Assembly: GCA_910579125.1 (NCBI GenBank)
Contig: CAJTTH010000008.1
Location: 10,170-74,169 of the forward strand
DNA length: 64,000 nt
Source: an uncultured Oscillospiraceae bacterium
GTDB taxonomy: Bacteria > Bacillota > Clostridia > Oscillospirales > Ruminococcaceae
Direction of reading: 5' to 3'
Below, piece by piece: positions 33,825 to 41,972 of the stretch (the first letter of the stretch is position 1; every line of letters begins with the position of its first letter). A model generated the notes under the pieces. That model had not been told where the DNA came from and did no database searches. It worked only from the letters and a program-made list of their open reading frames with translations. The translations under genes and the position numbers were made by a program.

Positions 33825-34223
33825 TTACCATACGAACGCAAGGACTTCGCCGCCGACGTTCATTTCGCGCGCCTTCTTATCAGTCATGATTCCCTTGGAA
33901 GTGGATACGATCGCAATTCCGAGACCCTTCATTACCTTAGGCATATCCTTGCAGTTTGAGTAAATTCTAAGACCGGGTTTAGATACGCGGCGCAGACCGG
34001 TAATTACCTGTGCTCTGCTGTCGGTATACTTGAGTGTTACTCTGATAACGCCCTGCTTGCTGTCATCAATGACCTTGAAAGCCTTGATGTAGCCCTCGTC
34101 GAGCAGTATCTGCGCGATCTGCTTTTTGAGGTTGGAAGCGGGAATGTCAACAGTGGGGTGCTTTGCGGAGTTCGCGTTGCGAATTCTTGTCAGCATATCC
34201 GCAATAGTATCAGTGATCTGCAT
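33825..34223 (-). CDS. rpsH: 30S ribosomal protein uS8
   Basis: 132 residues starting MQITDTIADMLTRIRNA. The C-terminal signature STSKGIMTDKKAREMNVGGE is present. In E. coli it is the autoregulator of the spc operon. A 132-bp gap without a gene separates it from rpsN upstream. Confidence 0.97.
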   Translation of the reverse strand: MQITDTIADMLTRIRNANSAKHPTVDIPASNLKKQIAQILLDEGYIKAFKVIDDSKQGVIRVTLKYTDSRAQVITGLRRVSKPGLRIYSNCKDMPKVMKGLGIAIVSTSKGIMTDKKAREMNVGGEVLAFVW

Positions 34224-34355
34224 TCATTTACCTCCTAAACGTAAGCCGTTACGGACGCTATTTTGTCCGTCGTACCTACTTGATTTTCCTCTTGCTCGGA
34301 CTTAAATGCAAACTTTCGTCCGATGAGGTAAAAATTCCGATTTTGCTTTTTGGTA

Positions 34356-34541
34356 TTACCAGCTTGCCTTCTTCACACCGGGGATCTGACCCTTGTAAGC
34401 AAGCTCTCTGAAGCAAATTCTGCAAATGCCGAACTTACGCAGATAAGCGTGAGGTCTGCCGCAGATCTTGCATCTGTTGTAAGCGCGAGTGGAGAACTTA
34501 GGCGTTCTCTGCTGCTTCTGCTTTAAAGACGTTTTTGCCAT
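34356..34541 (-). CDS. rpsZ: 30S ribosomal protein uS14, zinc type
   Basis: 61 residues, the short type Z form with a zinc site of two Cys pairs (CKICGRPHAYLRKFGICRIC). Such forms are usual in Firmicutes. It lies 14 bp behind rplE. Confidence 0.97.
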   Translation of the reverse strand: MAKTSLKQKQQRTPKFSTRAYNRCKICGRPHAYLRKFGICRICFRELAYKGQIPGVKKASW

Positions 34542-34555
34542 CTTGTTCCTCCAAA

Positions 34556-35095
34556 TTACTTCTCGAAGGGAGCGCCCATAAGCGTGAGCAGCTCTCTTGC
34601 TTCTTCATCGGTCTTTGCGGTGGTGATGAAGTTGATATCCATACCGCGCGTAGCGTCGATCTTGTCGTATTCGATCTCGGGGAAGATCAACTGCTCTTTC
34701 AGACCGAACGAGTAGTTGCCGCGTCCGTCGAACGAGTTGGGGTTGATACCTCTAAAGTCGCGTACACGGGGAAGCGCTACATTGAACAGTCTGTCGAGGA
34801 ACTCGTACATGACCTCGCCGCGAAGAGTTACCTTAACGCCGATGATCTGACCCTCTCTGAGCTTGAAGTTCGCAACGGACTTCTTGGAGCGGCACGCTAC
34901 GGGCTTCTGACCCGTGATCGCTGCAAGCTCCGCCATTACGTTCTCGATAATCTTTGCGTTTTCCTTAGCCTCGCCGCAGCCGACGTTAACTACGATCTTG
35001 TCAAGCTTCGGCGTCTGCATTACGGACTTGTAGCCGAACTTCTTGAAAAGGGCGGGAGCTACGGTTTCCTTGTAGAAATCCTTCATTCTTGCCAT
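34556..35095 (-). CDS. rplE: 50S ribosomal protein uL5
   Basis: 179 residues from the ATG at 35095 (MARMKDFYKETVAPALFKKF), which has AGGAGAAG upstream. The frame stays open for 22 more codons into the gap after rplX, without family resemblance. It binds 5S rRNA. The 101-bp gap upstream holds a small GCGGA/TCCGC hairpin. Confidence 0.97.
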   Translation of the reverse strand: MARMKDFYKETVAPALFKKFGYKSVMQTPKLDKIVVNVGCGEAKENAKIIENVMAELAAITGQKPVACRSKKSVANFKLREGQIIGVKVTLRGEVMYEFLDRLFNVALPRVRDFRGINPNSFDGRGNYSFGLKEQLIFPEIEYDKIDATRGMDINFITTAKTDEEARELLTLMGAPFEK

Positions 35096-35196
35096 TGTTA
35101 CTTCTCCTATCTGCCGGATTTTAGCAACGGAAGAACCTGCGGAATTATCCGCCGTTATCATTCCGTGCTGCTTATACCCGACACGTCTTCCGGTTA

Positions 35197-35526
35197 TTAG
35201 TATTTAAGCTCTGCGCCGCAGTGCTTGCAAACTCTGATCTTCCTACCGTCCTCGATCTTGTGACCGACTCTGGTGGGCTTATTGCACTTGGGGCAAACGG
35301 GCATTACCTTGCAGGCGTAGATCGGGCTTTCTGCCTGAACTCTGCCGCCGAGCTGACCCTGCTGACGGGGCTTAACGTGCTTGGTAACCATATTGATGCC
35401 CTCAACGATAACCTTGCCCTCCTTGGGGGAAACGGTGAGCACCTTGCCGGTCTTGCCCTTGTCGCCCTTTTTATCGCCGACCATAAGCATTACGGTATCG
35501 CCTGTCTTAACGTGTATCTTATTCAT
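35197..35526 (-). CDS. rplX: 50S ribosomal protein uL24
   Basis: 109 residues. A KOW motif is at the N-terminus (KTGDTVMLMVGDKKGDKGKTG). The C-terminal half has a zinc-ribbon-like CPKC...CKHC, as in many bacterial uL24. It follows rplN by 15 bp. Confidence 0.97.
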   Translation of the reverse strand: MNKIHVKTGDTVMLMVGDKKGDKGKTGKVLTVSPKEGKVIVEGINMVTKHVKPRQQGQLGGRVQAESPIYACKVMPVCPKCNKPTRVGHKIEDGRKIRVCKHCGAELKY

Positions 35527-35541
35527 AATCGCGATGCCTCC

Positions 35542-35910
35542 TTACAGTACTTCCGGAGCGAGGGAGAGGATCTTCATGTAGTCCTTGTCTCTCAGCTCTC
35601 TGGCAACCGGCCCAAAAATACGAGTTCCTCTCGGATTTTTGTCCTCCTTGATAATTACCGCCGCGTTTTCGTCAAAGCGGATATATGTGCCGTCGTCGCG
35701 TCTCAGACCCTTAGCCGAGCGAACCACAACGCACTTTACAACGTCGCCCTTTTTAACAACGCCGCCGGGTGTAGCTTTTTTAACCGAAGCAACGATAACG
35801 TCGCCGATATTTGCGTATCTTCTGCGGGTACCGCCCAACACTCTGATACACATAAGCTCCTTGGCGCCCGTGTTGTCGGCAACCTTAAGCAATGTCTGCA
35901 TCTGTATCAT
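35542..35910 (-). CDS. rplN: 50S ribosomal protein uL14
   Basis: 122 residues starting MIQMQTLLKVADNTGAKELM, with the signature DGTYIRFDENAAVII. It is at the 50S face that docks on the 30S subunit. Confidence 0.98.
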   Translation of the reverse strand: MIQMQTLLKVADNTGAKELMCIRVLGGTRRRYANIGDVIVASVKKATPGGVVKKGDVVKCVVVRSAKGLRRDDGTYIRFDENAAVIIKEDKNPRGTRIFGPVARELRDKDYMKILSLAPEVL

Positions 35911-35952
35911 GGCATTACTTCTCCTTTCATAGAATAACTGAATTAAAACCGC

Positions 35953-36207
35953 TTACTTAGCGCGCTCAATTACGTTTACAAGACGCCATCTCTTGTCCTT
36001 GGAAAGCGGACGGGTCTCCATGATCTCAACTCTGTCGCCGATGTTGCAGGTGTTCTGCTCGTCGTGAGCCTTGAGCCTAATGGTGCGCTTTACGATCTTC
36101 TTGTAAAGAGGATGACGAACATTGTCCTCGATGGCAACGACGATCGTCTTGTCCATCTTGTTGCTGACTACCTTGCCGACTCTTGTCTTTCTTAAAGCTC
36201 TTTCCAT
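35953..36207 (-). CDS. rpsQ: 30S ribosomal protein uS17
   Basis: 84 residues, an OB-fold protein with RKTRVGKVVSNKMDKTIVVAI at the N-terminus and VEIMETRPLSKDKRWRLV near the end. It follows rpmC by 22 bp. Confidence 0.98.
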   Translation of the reverse strand: MERALRKTRVGKVVSNKMDKTIVVAIEDNVRHPLYKKIVKRTIRLKAHDEQNTCNIGDRVEIMETRPLSKDKRWRLVNVIERAK

Positions 36208-36229
36208 GTTTAGTTCTTATCCTCCTTCC

Positions 36230-36430
36230 TTAATTCTGTGCCGTAAGCTCGCGCTCGCGCTGAATGGTCTTTATGCGGGCGATATCCTTCTTGACAGCCT
36301 TTATTCTTGTGGGATTGTCAAGCTGATTTACGGCAAGCTGGAAGCGAAGATTAAAGAGCTCTGCTTTGAGTTCGGCGAGCTTAGTTTCAAGCTCTGTTTC
36401 CGAAAGATATTTGATTTCCGAAGCCTTCAT
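36230..36430 (-). CDS. rpmC: 50S ribosomal protein uL29
   Basis: 66 residues, two helices, starting MKASEIKYLSETELETKLAE. It lies at the tunnel exit. Its ATG overlaps the rplP stop (TAATG). Confidence 0.98.
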   Translation of the reverse strand: MKASEIKYLSETELETKLAELKAELFNLRFQLAVNQLDNPTRIKAVKKDIARIKTIQRERELTAQN

Positions 36431-36852
36431 TAAAGCTCACCTCCGTCTTCCTTCTTAACAAATTTGCACTTGATGGGCAATTTGTGCATTGCGAGACGCA
36501 TTGCCTCTCTTGCGGTCTCCTCGGAAACGCCTGCTATTTCAAACATAACGCGTCCGGGCTTTACTACAGCTACCCAATATTCGGGAGAACCTTTTCCCGA
36601 ACCCATACGAGTGCCAAGCGGCTTTGTCGTAACGGGCTTATCCGGGAATATCTTGATCCAAACCTGACCGCCGCGCTTGATGTAACGCGTCATGGCGATA
36701 CGAGCCGCCTCGATCTGGTTGGACTTTATCCATGCAGCCTCGAGTGCCTGCAAGCCGTACTGTCCGTTGGAAACGGTGTTGCCTCTTGTAGCAACGCCCT
36801 TGCGGCGGCCTCTCTGCACTCTTCTGTACTTTACTCTCTTAGGAAGCAGCAT
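36430..36852 (-). CDS. rplP: 50S ribosomal protein uL16
   Basis: 140 residues starting MLLPKRVKYRRVQRGRRKG, with the signature GTRMGSGKGSPEYWVAVVKPG. It overlaps rpsC upstream and rpmC downstream by one base each. Confidence 0.98.
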   Translation of the reverse strand: MLLPKRVKYRRVQRGRRKGVATRGNTVSNGQYGLQALEAAWIKSNQIEAARIAMTRYIKRGGQVWIKIFPDKPVTTKPLGTRMGSGKGSPEYWVAVVKPGRVMFEIAGVSEETAREAMRLAMHKLPIKCKFVKKEDGGEL

Positions 36853-37673
36853 TATTCGTTACCTCCTTCTGTTTTTCTAGCTTCTCTCGGTCTGCGGGGG
36901 CGGCGGTCGTCGCGGCCTCTGCTGCCGTTGTTTCTGTCGTTGCGGCGGCGGTCTGTTCTGTCATTGCGCTCGTTTCTCTGTGCGGGGATTTCACCCTTGA
37001 GAACCTCGCCGTTGTAGATCCAAACCTTTACGCCGATAACACCGTAAGTGGTGTTTGCTCTTGCTACGCCGTAGTCGATATCCGCGCGCAGCGTCTGAAG
37101 CGGAATGGTACCCTCGTGGTAGCTCTCCGAGCGCGCGATCTCCGCGCCGCCCAGTCTGCCGCTTACCATGGTCTTGATACCTTTTGCGCCGCTCTTCATC
37201 GTTCTGCCGATTACCTGCTTCATAGCGCGTCTGAACGAAACGCGTCCCTCAAGCTGCATTGCGATATTGTCCGCAACGAGCTGTGCGTTGGTATCGGGGT
37301 TCTTGATCTCGACGATATCGAGCGAAATGCTCTTGCCGCCCGCAATCTTTTCGAGCTCGCCGCGGATTTTGTCGATCTCCACGCCCTTCGGTCCGATAAG
37401 CATACCGGGCTTTGCGGTGTGAACATAGATCTTGATCTTATCCGCGCCTGTGCGCTCGATCTCGACCTTTGCAATGCCTACCGCTCTGGAGAGCAGCTGG
37501 GGGGTCTTTTCGCCCTTGACATTGACAAACTGTCTTTTATTCATGAGATAATCACGAATATTGTAGTCCTCAACAAGTGTATCACCGAAGGTTGCTTTGC
37601 CCGCGAACCAGCGAGAATCCCAATCCTTGATTACACCCACTCTGAGACCGTGTGGATTAACCTTCTGTCCCAT
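36852..37673 (-). CDS. rpsC: 30S ribosomal protein uS3 with long charged tail
   Basis: 273 residues, about 50 longer than a typical bacterial uS3. The KH domain (KPGMLIGPKGVEIDKIRGEL) and C-terminal domain are normal. The last 50 residues are an Arg/Asp/Asn-rich tail (RNDRNNGSRGRDDRRPRRPR), probably disordered. It lies at the mRNA entry site of the 30S subunit. Confidence 0.97.
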   Translation of the reverse strand: MGQKVNPHGLRVGVIKDWDSRWFAGKATFGDTLVEDYNIRDYLMNKRQFVNVKGEKTPQLLSRAVGIAKVEIERTGADKIKIYVHTAKPGMLIGPKGVEIDKIRGELEKIAGGKSISLDIVEIKNPDTNAQLVADNIAMQLEGRVSFRRAMKQVIGRTMKSGAKGIKTMVSGRLGGAEIARSESYHEGTIPLQTLRADIDYGVARANTTYGVIGVKVWIYNGEVLKGEIPAQRNERNDRTDRRRNDRNNGSRGRDDRRPRRPREARKTEGGNE

Positions 37674-37687
37674 TGTAATTCTCCTCC

Positions 37688-38023
37688 TTATTCAGCTTCT
37701 TTAACAACCAGCGTGATGTTGGACGTTCTCTTTAAAATTCTGTGAGCACGACCGTGATCCTTTGCTCTTATACGCTTGAGCGTAATGCCGGGTCCTACAT
37801 GAGCCTCGGAAACGTACAATCTGGAGGTATCCATATTGTGATTGTTTTCCGCGTTTGCAACAGCGCTCTTAAGCAGCTTTGCAAGCGGCTCGCTCGCGGA
37901 CTTGGGCGTATTGTTGAGTATCGCCATAGCGACCTCCACAGGCTTGTTTCTGATGAGATCGAGCACGATGCCGACCTTTCTCGGAGAAATACGAACCTGC
38001 GTCAGAATGGCTTTAGCTTCCAT
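37688..38023 (-). CDS. rplV: 50S ribosomal protein uL22
   Basis: 111 residues starting MEAKAILTQVRISPRKVGIV. The tunnel beta-hairpin lies in PGITLKRIRAKDHGRAHRI. It follows rpsS by 12 bp. Confidence 0.98.
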   Translation of the reverse strand: MEAKAILTQVRISPRKVGIVLDLIRNKPVEVAMAILNNTPKSASEPLAKLLKSAVANAENNHNMDTSRLYVSEAHVGPGITLKRIRAKDHGRAHRILKRTSNITLVVKEAE

Positions 38024-38035
38024 ATTTCCTCCTCC

Positions 38036-38314
38036 TTACTTCTTGCCTGTGGTCTTGCTGCCCGCGTGACCCTTATAGGTTCTCGTGGGAGCAAACTCGC
38101 CGAGCTTGTGTCCTACCATATCCTCGGTAACGTATACCGGAACATGCTTTCTGCCGTCATGTACGGCAAACGTGTGACCTACGAAATCGGGGAAAATCGT
38201 CGAAGCGCGGCTCCAAGTCTTGAGAACCTTCTTCTCGCCCTTTTCGTTCATGTCAAGAACTCTCTTCATAAGAGCTTCTTGCACGAAAGGTCCCTTCTTA
38301 ATGCTTCTTCCCAT
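38036..38314 (-). CDS. rpsS: 30S ribosomal protein uS19
   Basis: 92 residues from the ATG at 38314 (MGRSIKKGPFVQEALMKRV), with GAAAGGAAAA upstream. A longer frame adds 34 unrelated residues. A 150-bp gap with two GC-rich hairpins separates it from rplB. Confidence 0.97.
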   Translation of the reverse strand: MGRSIKKGPFVQEALMKRVLDMNEKGEKKVLKTWSRASTIFPDFVGHTFAVHDGRKHVPVYVTEDMVGHKLGEFAPTRTYKGHAGSKTTGKK

Positions 38315-38349
38315 TGTAATTTTCCTTTCAGTTAAGCTGCAAGTTAACG

Positions 38350-38460
38350 AGCAGCGGAAAGCGTTTTTTACGCGCTCGGCGGAGCGTCTGCGGGAACTGC
38401 TGCTCCCGCGCCCCAAATGCGCAACGCCGTTCTTATTAACAGCAACTTTCGGGTTATTTT
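38350..38460 (-). other. hairpin-rich gap between rplB and rpsS
   Basis: No gene is seen. Two stems are visible on the minus strand: GCGGGA/TCCCGC around 38390-38412 and CGCTC/GAGCG around 38378-38392. No T-run follows either one, so these are probably processing or stability structures. Confidence 0.4.
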
Positions 38461-38464
38461 TGAA

Positions 38465-39298
38465 TTATTTACCGTTTCTTCTCTTAACGATGAACTTGTC
38501 GGACGCTTTCTTCTTGGAACGCGTCTTGTAACCCAGAGCGGGCTTGCCCCACGGGGTAACGGGTCCGGGACGTCCTACGGGGGACTTACCCTCACCACCG
38601 CCGTGCGGGTGGTCGTTCGGGTTCATTACGGAACCGCGGACGGTAGGTCTGATACCGAGGTGACGGGTCTTACCCGCTTTACCGCGGTTTACGTTCTCGT
38701 GGTCGAGGTTAGAAACCGTACCGATAGACGCATAACAGTTTACGGATACGTTTCTGAGCTCGCCGCTCGGCAGACGGAGCAGCGCGTAGCCGTTCTCCTT
38801 AGCCATAAGCTGAGCCATATTACCCGCGGAACGAACAAGCTGTCCGCCCTTGCCGGGGTAAAGCTCGATATTGTGAATGATCGTACCAACGGGAATATCC
38901 GCCAGCGGAAGAGCGTTTCCGGGCTTGATATCCGCATCCGAACCCGCGCGAACGGTATCGCCGACTTTCAGTCCGTCGGGAGCGATGATGTATCTCTTTT
39001 CGCCGTCCTCGTACTGAACCAAAGCGATAAACGCGCTTCTGTTGGGATCGTACTCAAGAGTATTAACGGTGGCGTTCATGCCTCTCTTGTTTCTCTTGAA
39101 GTCGATAATACGGTACTTCTTTCTGTTGCCGCCGCCAATGTGTCTTACGGTTATACGACCGTAGCTGTTTCTGCCGGCAGTCTTTTTAACGGGCTCCAGA
39201 AGACTTTTTTCGGGAGCTACCTTTGATAACCCGCTGTAATCCGTAACGGTCATGCCGCGGCGGCTGTTATTGACGGGCTTATATGCCTTAATAGCCAA
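38465..39298 (-). CDS. rplB: 50S ribosomal protein uL2, TTG start
   Basis: 277 residues. The start codon is TTG at 39298, 9 nt behind AAGGAG, giving MAIKAYKPVNNSRRGMTVTD. The C-terminal signature PTVRGSVMNPNDHPHGGGEG with the conserved His is present. It is essential for subunit association and peptidyl transfer. Confidence 0.97.
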   Translation of the reverse strand: MAIKAYKPVNNSRRGMTVTDYSGLSKVAPEKSLLEPVKKTAGRNSYGRITVRHIGGGNRKKYRIIDFKRNKRGMNATVNTLEYDPNRSAFIALVQYEDGEKRYIIAPDGLKVGDTVRAGSDADIKPGNALPLADIPVGTIIHNIELYPGKGGQLVRSAGNMAQLMAKENGYALLRLPSGELRNVSVNCYASIGTVSNLDHENVNRGKAGKTRHLGIRPTVRGSVMNPNDHPHGGGEGKSPVGRPGPVTPWGKPALGYKTRSKKKASDKFIVKRRNGK

Positions 39299-39317
39299 AA
39301 CTATTCACTCCTTATCT

Positions 39318-39416
39318 CAAAACGCGCAGCCACGCGGCGCTCACTTCGTTCGCTGCAAAAAGGTTCGCAACCGTCGCTTCGCTCCTCTGCTTCACCTTTT
39401 TGGCTGCTGCGCTTTG
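39318..39416 (-). repeat. 99-bp nested inverted repeat between rplW and rplB
   Basis: CAAAACGCGCAGCCA (39318-39332) pairs with TGGCTGCTGCGCTTTG (39401-39416) with few mismatches. Inside it, AAAAAGGT (39357-39364) pairs exactly with ACCTTTTT (39394-39401). The centre contains GAGCGAAGCGAC-like and GCGAACGAAGTGAGCG-like units on the minus strand. It fills nearly the whole 121-bp gap and ends 20 bp before the rplB start. Confidence 0.65.
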
Positions 39417-39419
39417 CAA

Positions 39420-39719
39420 TTAAATCATTCCATCAAAGAACTCAATTGTCTTAGAGCCTTCTTTAAGCGTAACGATAGCCTTCTTCCAATCGGAAGTGTA
39501 GCCCTCGTTTCTGCCCATTCTCTTCTTTCTTCCACGAACGCTTACGGTGTTTACCTTTGCGACCTGAACGCCCTTGAACAGCTTTTCTACCGCCTTGGCG
39601 ATCTCAATCTTATTTGCGGACTTAGCAACCTTAAAGGTGTACTTTCCCTGCGCGAGACAATCCATAGAATGCTCGGTGATAATGGGCTTGATGATAATGT
39701 CCTGTGCAACCTTTTCCAT
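39420..39719 (-). CDS. rplW: 50S ribosomal protein uL23
   Basis: 99 residues, at the tunnel exit and docking site for trigger factor and SRP. It starts MEKVAQDIIIKPIITEHSMD. Its ATG overlaps the rplD stop by one base. Confidence 0.98.
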   Translation of the reverse strand: MEKVAQDIIIKPIITEHSMDCLAQGKYTFKVAKSANKIEIAKAVEKLFKGVQVAKVNTVSVRGRKKRMGRNEGYTSDWKKAIVTLKEGSKTIEFFDGMI

Positions 39720-40342
39720 TATGCGTACACCTCCTCAAGCTTTTCAACAGCGCCCTTTACGATAACAAACTTCTCGCAGTTGAGTATATCGTAAACGTTG
39801 AGCGTGTTTACCTGTGTGGTCTTTACTTTCTCGATATTGTTCGCGGACTTGATTACCTTCTTGTCTGCGGAATCAAGAACGATGAGCGTCTTTGTGTCCG
39901 CGCCGATCGCCTTGAGCATATTTACCATATTCTTGGTCTTGAACTCTTCAGTCGTGATAGCGTCAACAACGATCATCTCATTCTCGAGAACCTTGCTCGA
40001 CAGCGCCGACTTGATGGCGAGCTGTCGTACTTTCTTATTCAGAGTAAATCTGTAAGAACGGGGCTTCGGACCGAGCGCGATACCGCCGTGTCTCCACTGC
40101 GGAGCTCTTGTCGAACCCTGTCTTGCGTGACCCGTGCCTTTCTGGCGCCACGGCTTCTTGCCGCCGCCTCTTACCTCTGTTCTGGTAAGAGTGGACTGCG
40201 TGCCCTGACGCTGATTTGCGAGATAGTTTACTACCGCGGAGTGCATTGCGGTCTTGTTCGGCTCGATGCCGAAAACCGCGTCGTTAAGCTCAAGCTCGGA
40301 AACGACTTTACCCGCCATATCAACTACGTTTATCTTTGACAT
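39719..40342 (-). CDS. rplD: 50S ribosomal protein uL4
   Basis: 207 residues. The tunnel loop GGGKKPWRQKGTGHARQGSTRAP-type segment is visible near residues 62-84. In E. coli, and probably in Firmicutes, uL4 represses the S10 operon through the rpsJ leader; a long leader is present here. Confidence 0.98.
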   Translation of the reverse strand: MSKINVVDMAGKVVSELELNDAVFGIEPNKTAMHSAVVNYLANQRQGTQSTLTRTEVRGGGKKPWRQKGTGHARQGSTRAPQWRHGGIALGPKPRSYRFTLNKKVRQLAIKSALSSKVLENEMIVVDAITTEEFKTKNMVNMLKAIGADTKTLIVLDSADKKVIKSANNIEKVKTTQVNTLNVYDILNCEKFVIVKGAVEKLEEVYA

Positions 40343-40359
40343 AGTATCGTCCTCCCCTC

Positions 40360-40992
40360 TTATGCCTTAACCGCGTCGCAGATAGTTACAACGCCGCCCT
40401 TAGGTCCGGGAACCGCGCCCTTTACCGCGATAAGGTTGTTTTCAGCGTCAACCTTAACTACGACAAGGTTCTGAACGGTTACGTTCTCCGCGCCCAAATG
40501 ACCTGCCATCTTCTTGCCCTTGAAAATCCTCGACGGGCTGGAGCAAGCGCCCATAGAACCCGCTTCACGCGCAACGGGACCCGTACCGTGAGATTCTCTC
40601 AGTCTGTGCTGATTGTGACGCTTGATAGCGCCCGCGTAGCCCTTGCCCTTGGATACGCCCGCAACGTCAATAACGTCGCCCTCTGCGAATACGTCTGCCT
40701 TGATAACATCGCCGGTGTTGAAGCCGCTGATGTCGTCAAAACGGAACTCCTTAAGGGTTTTCTTGAAAGCAACGTCATTCTTCTTGAAATGACCCTGCTC
40801 GGGCTTGTTCACGTGCTTGGCGGATACGTCGCCGAAGCCCATCTGAACTGCCTCATAGCCGTCGTTTTCAGCCGTTTTCTTCTGAACGACCACGCAGGGA
40901 CCCGCCTCGATAACGGTTACGGGAACGACCTTGCCTGCCTCGTCGAAGATCTGCGTCATACCGATCTTCTTGCCGATGATTGCCTTTTTCAT
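40360..40992 (-). CDS. rplC: 50S ribosomal protein uL3
   Basis: 210 residues starting MKKAIIGKKIGMTQIFDEAG. The signature RHNQHRLRESHGTGPVAREA is present. GGAGGAAAA precedes the ATG. A 131-bp gap upstream contains a perfect hairpin at 41019-41034. Confidence 0.98.
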   Translation of the reverse strand: MKKAIIGKKIGMTQIFDEAGKVVPVTVIEAGPCVVVQKKTAENDGYEAVQMGFGDVSAKHVNKPEQGHFKKNDVAFKKTLKEFRFDDISGFNTGDVIKADVFAEGDVIDVAGVSKGKGYAGAIKRHNQHRLRESHGTGPVAREAGSMGACSSPSRIFKGKKMAGHLGAENVTVQNLVVVKVDAENNLIAVKGAVPGPKGGVVTICDAVKA

Positions 40993-41018
40993 TTCGGCTT
41001 TTCCTCCTTTGGTTATTG

Positions 41019-41034
41019 GTTGAGTTTCCTCAAC
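41019..41034 (-). other. GNRA-capped hairpin upstream of rplC
   Basis: On the minus strand GTTGAG, loop GAAA, CTCAAC forms a perfect 6-bp stem with a GNRA-type loop, 27 bp before the rplC start. The rest of the 131-bp gap has no gene. It may be a processing or control site. Confidence 0.45.
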
Positions 41035-41123
41035 GTGACCTCGCGCTTAACGCGCTTGGTTAGTGGTTGGCTTGTACATTCGTGAGCGAAAGTCCGCCAA
41101 CATAACTCCAATCGAATCTATAA

Positions 41124-41435
41124 TCAGATATCCATTGAAATTTCCACGCCTGCGGGCAGCTCCAGCGACTGGAGAGCCTCAACGGTCTTCTGGGACGGAC
41201 GGATAACGTCGATAAGGCGCTTGTGAGTTCTCATCTCGAACTGCTCGCGGGAATCCTTATACTTGTGAACCGCTCTCAGAATGGTTACTACCTGCTTGTC
41301 TGTGGGGAGCGGAATAGGACCCGCAACTCTCGCGCCGCTGCGCTTTGCAGCGTCAACGATCTTCGCCGCAGCCGCGTCTACTACGCTGTGCTCGTAACCC
41401 TTGACCTTAATTCTTACTTTCTCGTTAGATGCCAT
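41124..41435 (-). CDS. rpsJ: 30S ribosomal protein uS10
   Basis: 103 residues, the first gene of the S10 operon. It also serves as NusE in antitermination. The motif KVRIKVKGYEHSVVDAAAAK and the IDVIRPSQKTVEAL end fit the family. A leader of about 335 nt lies between its start and the promoter at 41780-41808. Confidence 0.98.
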   Translation of the reverse strand: MASNEKVRIKVKGYEHSVVDAAAAKIVDAAKRSGARVAGPIPLPTDKQVVTILRAVHKYKDSREQFEMRTHKRLIDVIRPSQKTVEALQSLELPAGVEISMDI

Positions 41436-41772
41436 TGATTTTTCAACCTTTCTTCGTTAGTTAATCAGCGGACGAGTAACTTTCCGCTTTTTCTGTCTGC
41501 TCCTCTTTTGCGCAAGCGAGGAGACAAATTGCCGGCGAAGGCTTAATTTGAAAAATCCACCGAGCCGTGTGTATCGTTTTCCCGAACGCACCTGTTAGTT
41601 ACCCGGGTTCTCCCGGACACTTTAACGGTGCTTCTCAAAACGAACGCCCGTCCCGTAAAACTTTTCGCCCGAATTTAATTCGGACATACTCCGTCGAAAT
41701 TACCGCGGCCGTGTTTCACGCCGCGCAACCTCCGACTTCATCGCCATGGCGGCATTGTTTTCACAAACCACC
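41436..41772 (-). promoter_or_regulatory. long structured leader of the S10 operon
   Basis: The leader carries several stems on the minus strand. CTCCTC/GAGGAG (41500-41505, 41518-41523) is one. CCGGG/CCCGG lies at about 41601-41615 inside a longer helix closed by GCACC/GGTGC (around 41590 and 41628). CCGAATT/AATTCGG lies near 41668-41683. No T-run follows these, so it does not look like a simple attenuator. It is a candidate binding site for uL4, as in E. coli and proposed Firmicutes leaders. Confidence 0.55.
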
Positions 41773-41779
41773 GCTATTT

Positions 41780-41808
41780 ATTTTACCACAAACAGCCGCC
41801 ATTTTCAA
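41780..41808 (-). promoter_or_regulatory. sigma-A promoter of the S10-spc-alpha cluster
   Basis: TTGAAA (41803-41808), 17-bp spacer and TAAAAT (41780-41785) on the minus strand. It is the only clear promoter found for the whole cluster down to rplQ. The stretch 41809-41972 towards gpr is AT-rich and contains no gene that I can support. Confidence 0.8.
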
Positions 41809-41972
41809 CCACTAAAGTAAAATATTATTCCAACAACGCGGAGAATTTTTGCCGTTTTTTCAATATATTTTTGTGAATTTTGTACAATGCGGCATTTTCT
41901 TGTTTTATTCAAGAAAATGAAATACATCATACAGGGTTATCTGCTTGACCGTATTACACATTATAAATATAG

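Noticed and set aside
41567..41815. 82-codon + strand frame in the S10 leader
   Set aside because: No ribosome site, and it overlaps the promoter of the ribosomal cluster on the other strand.
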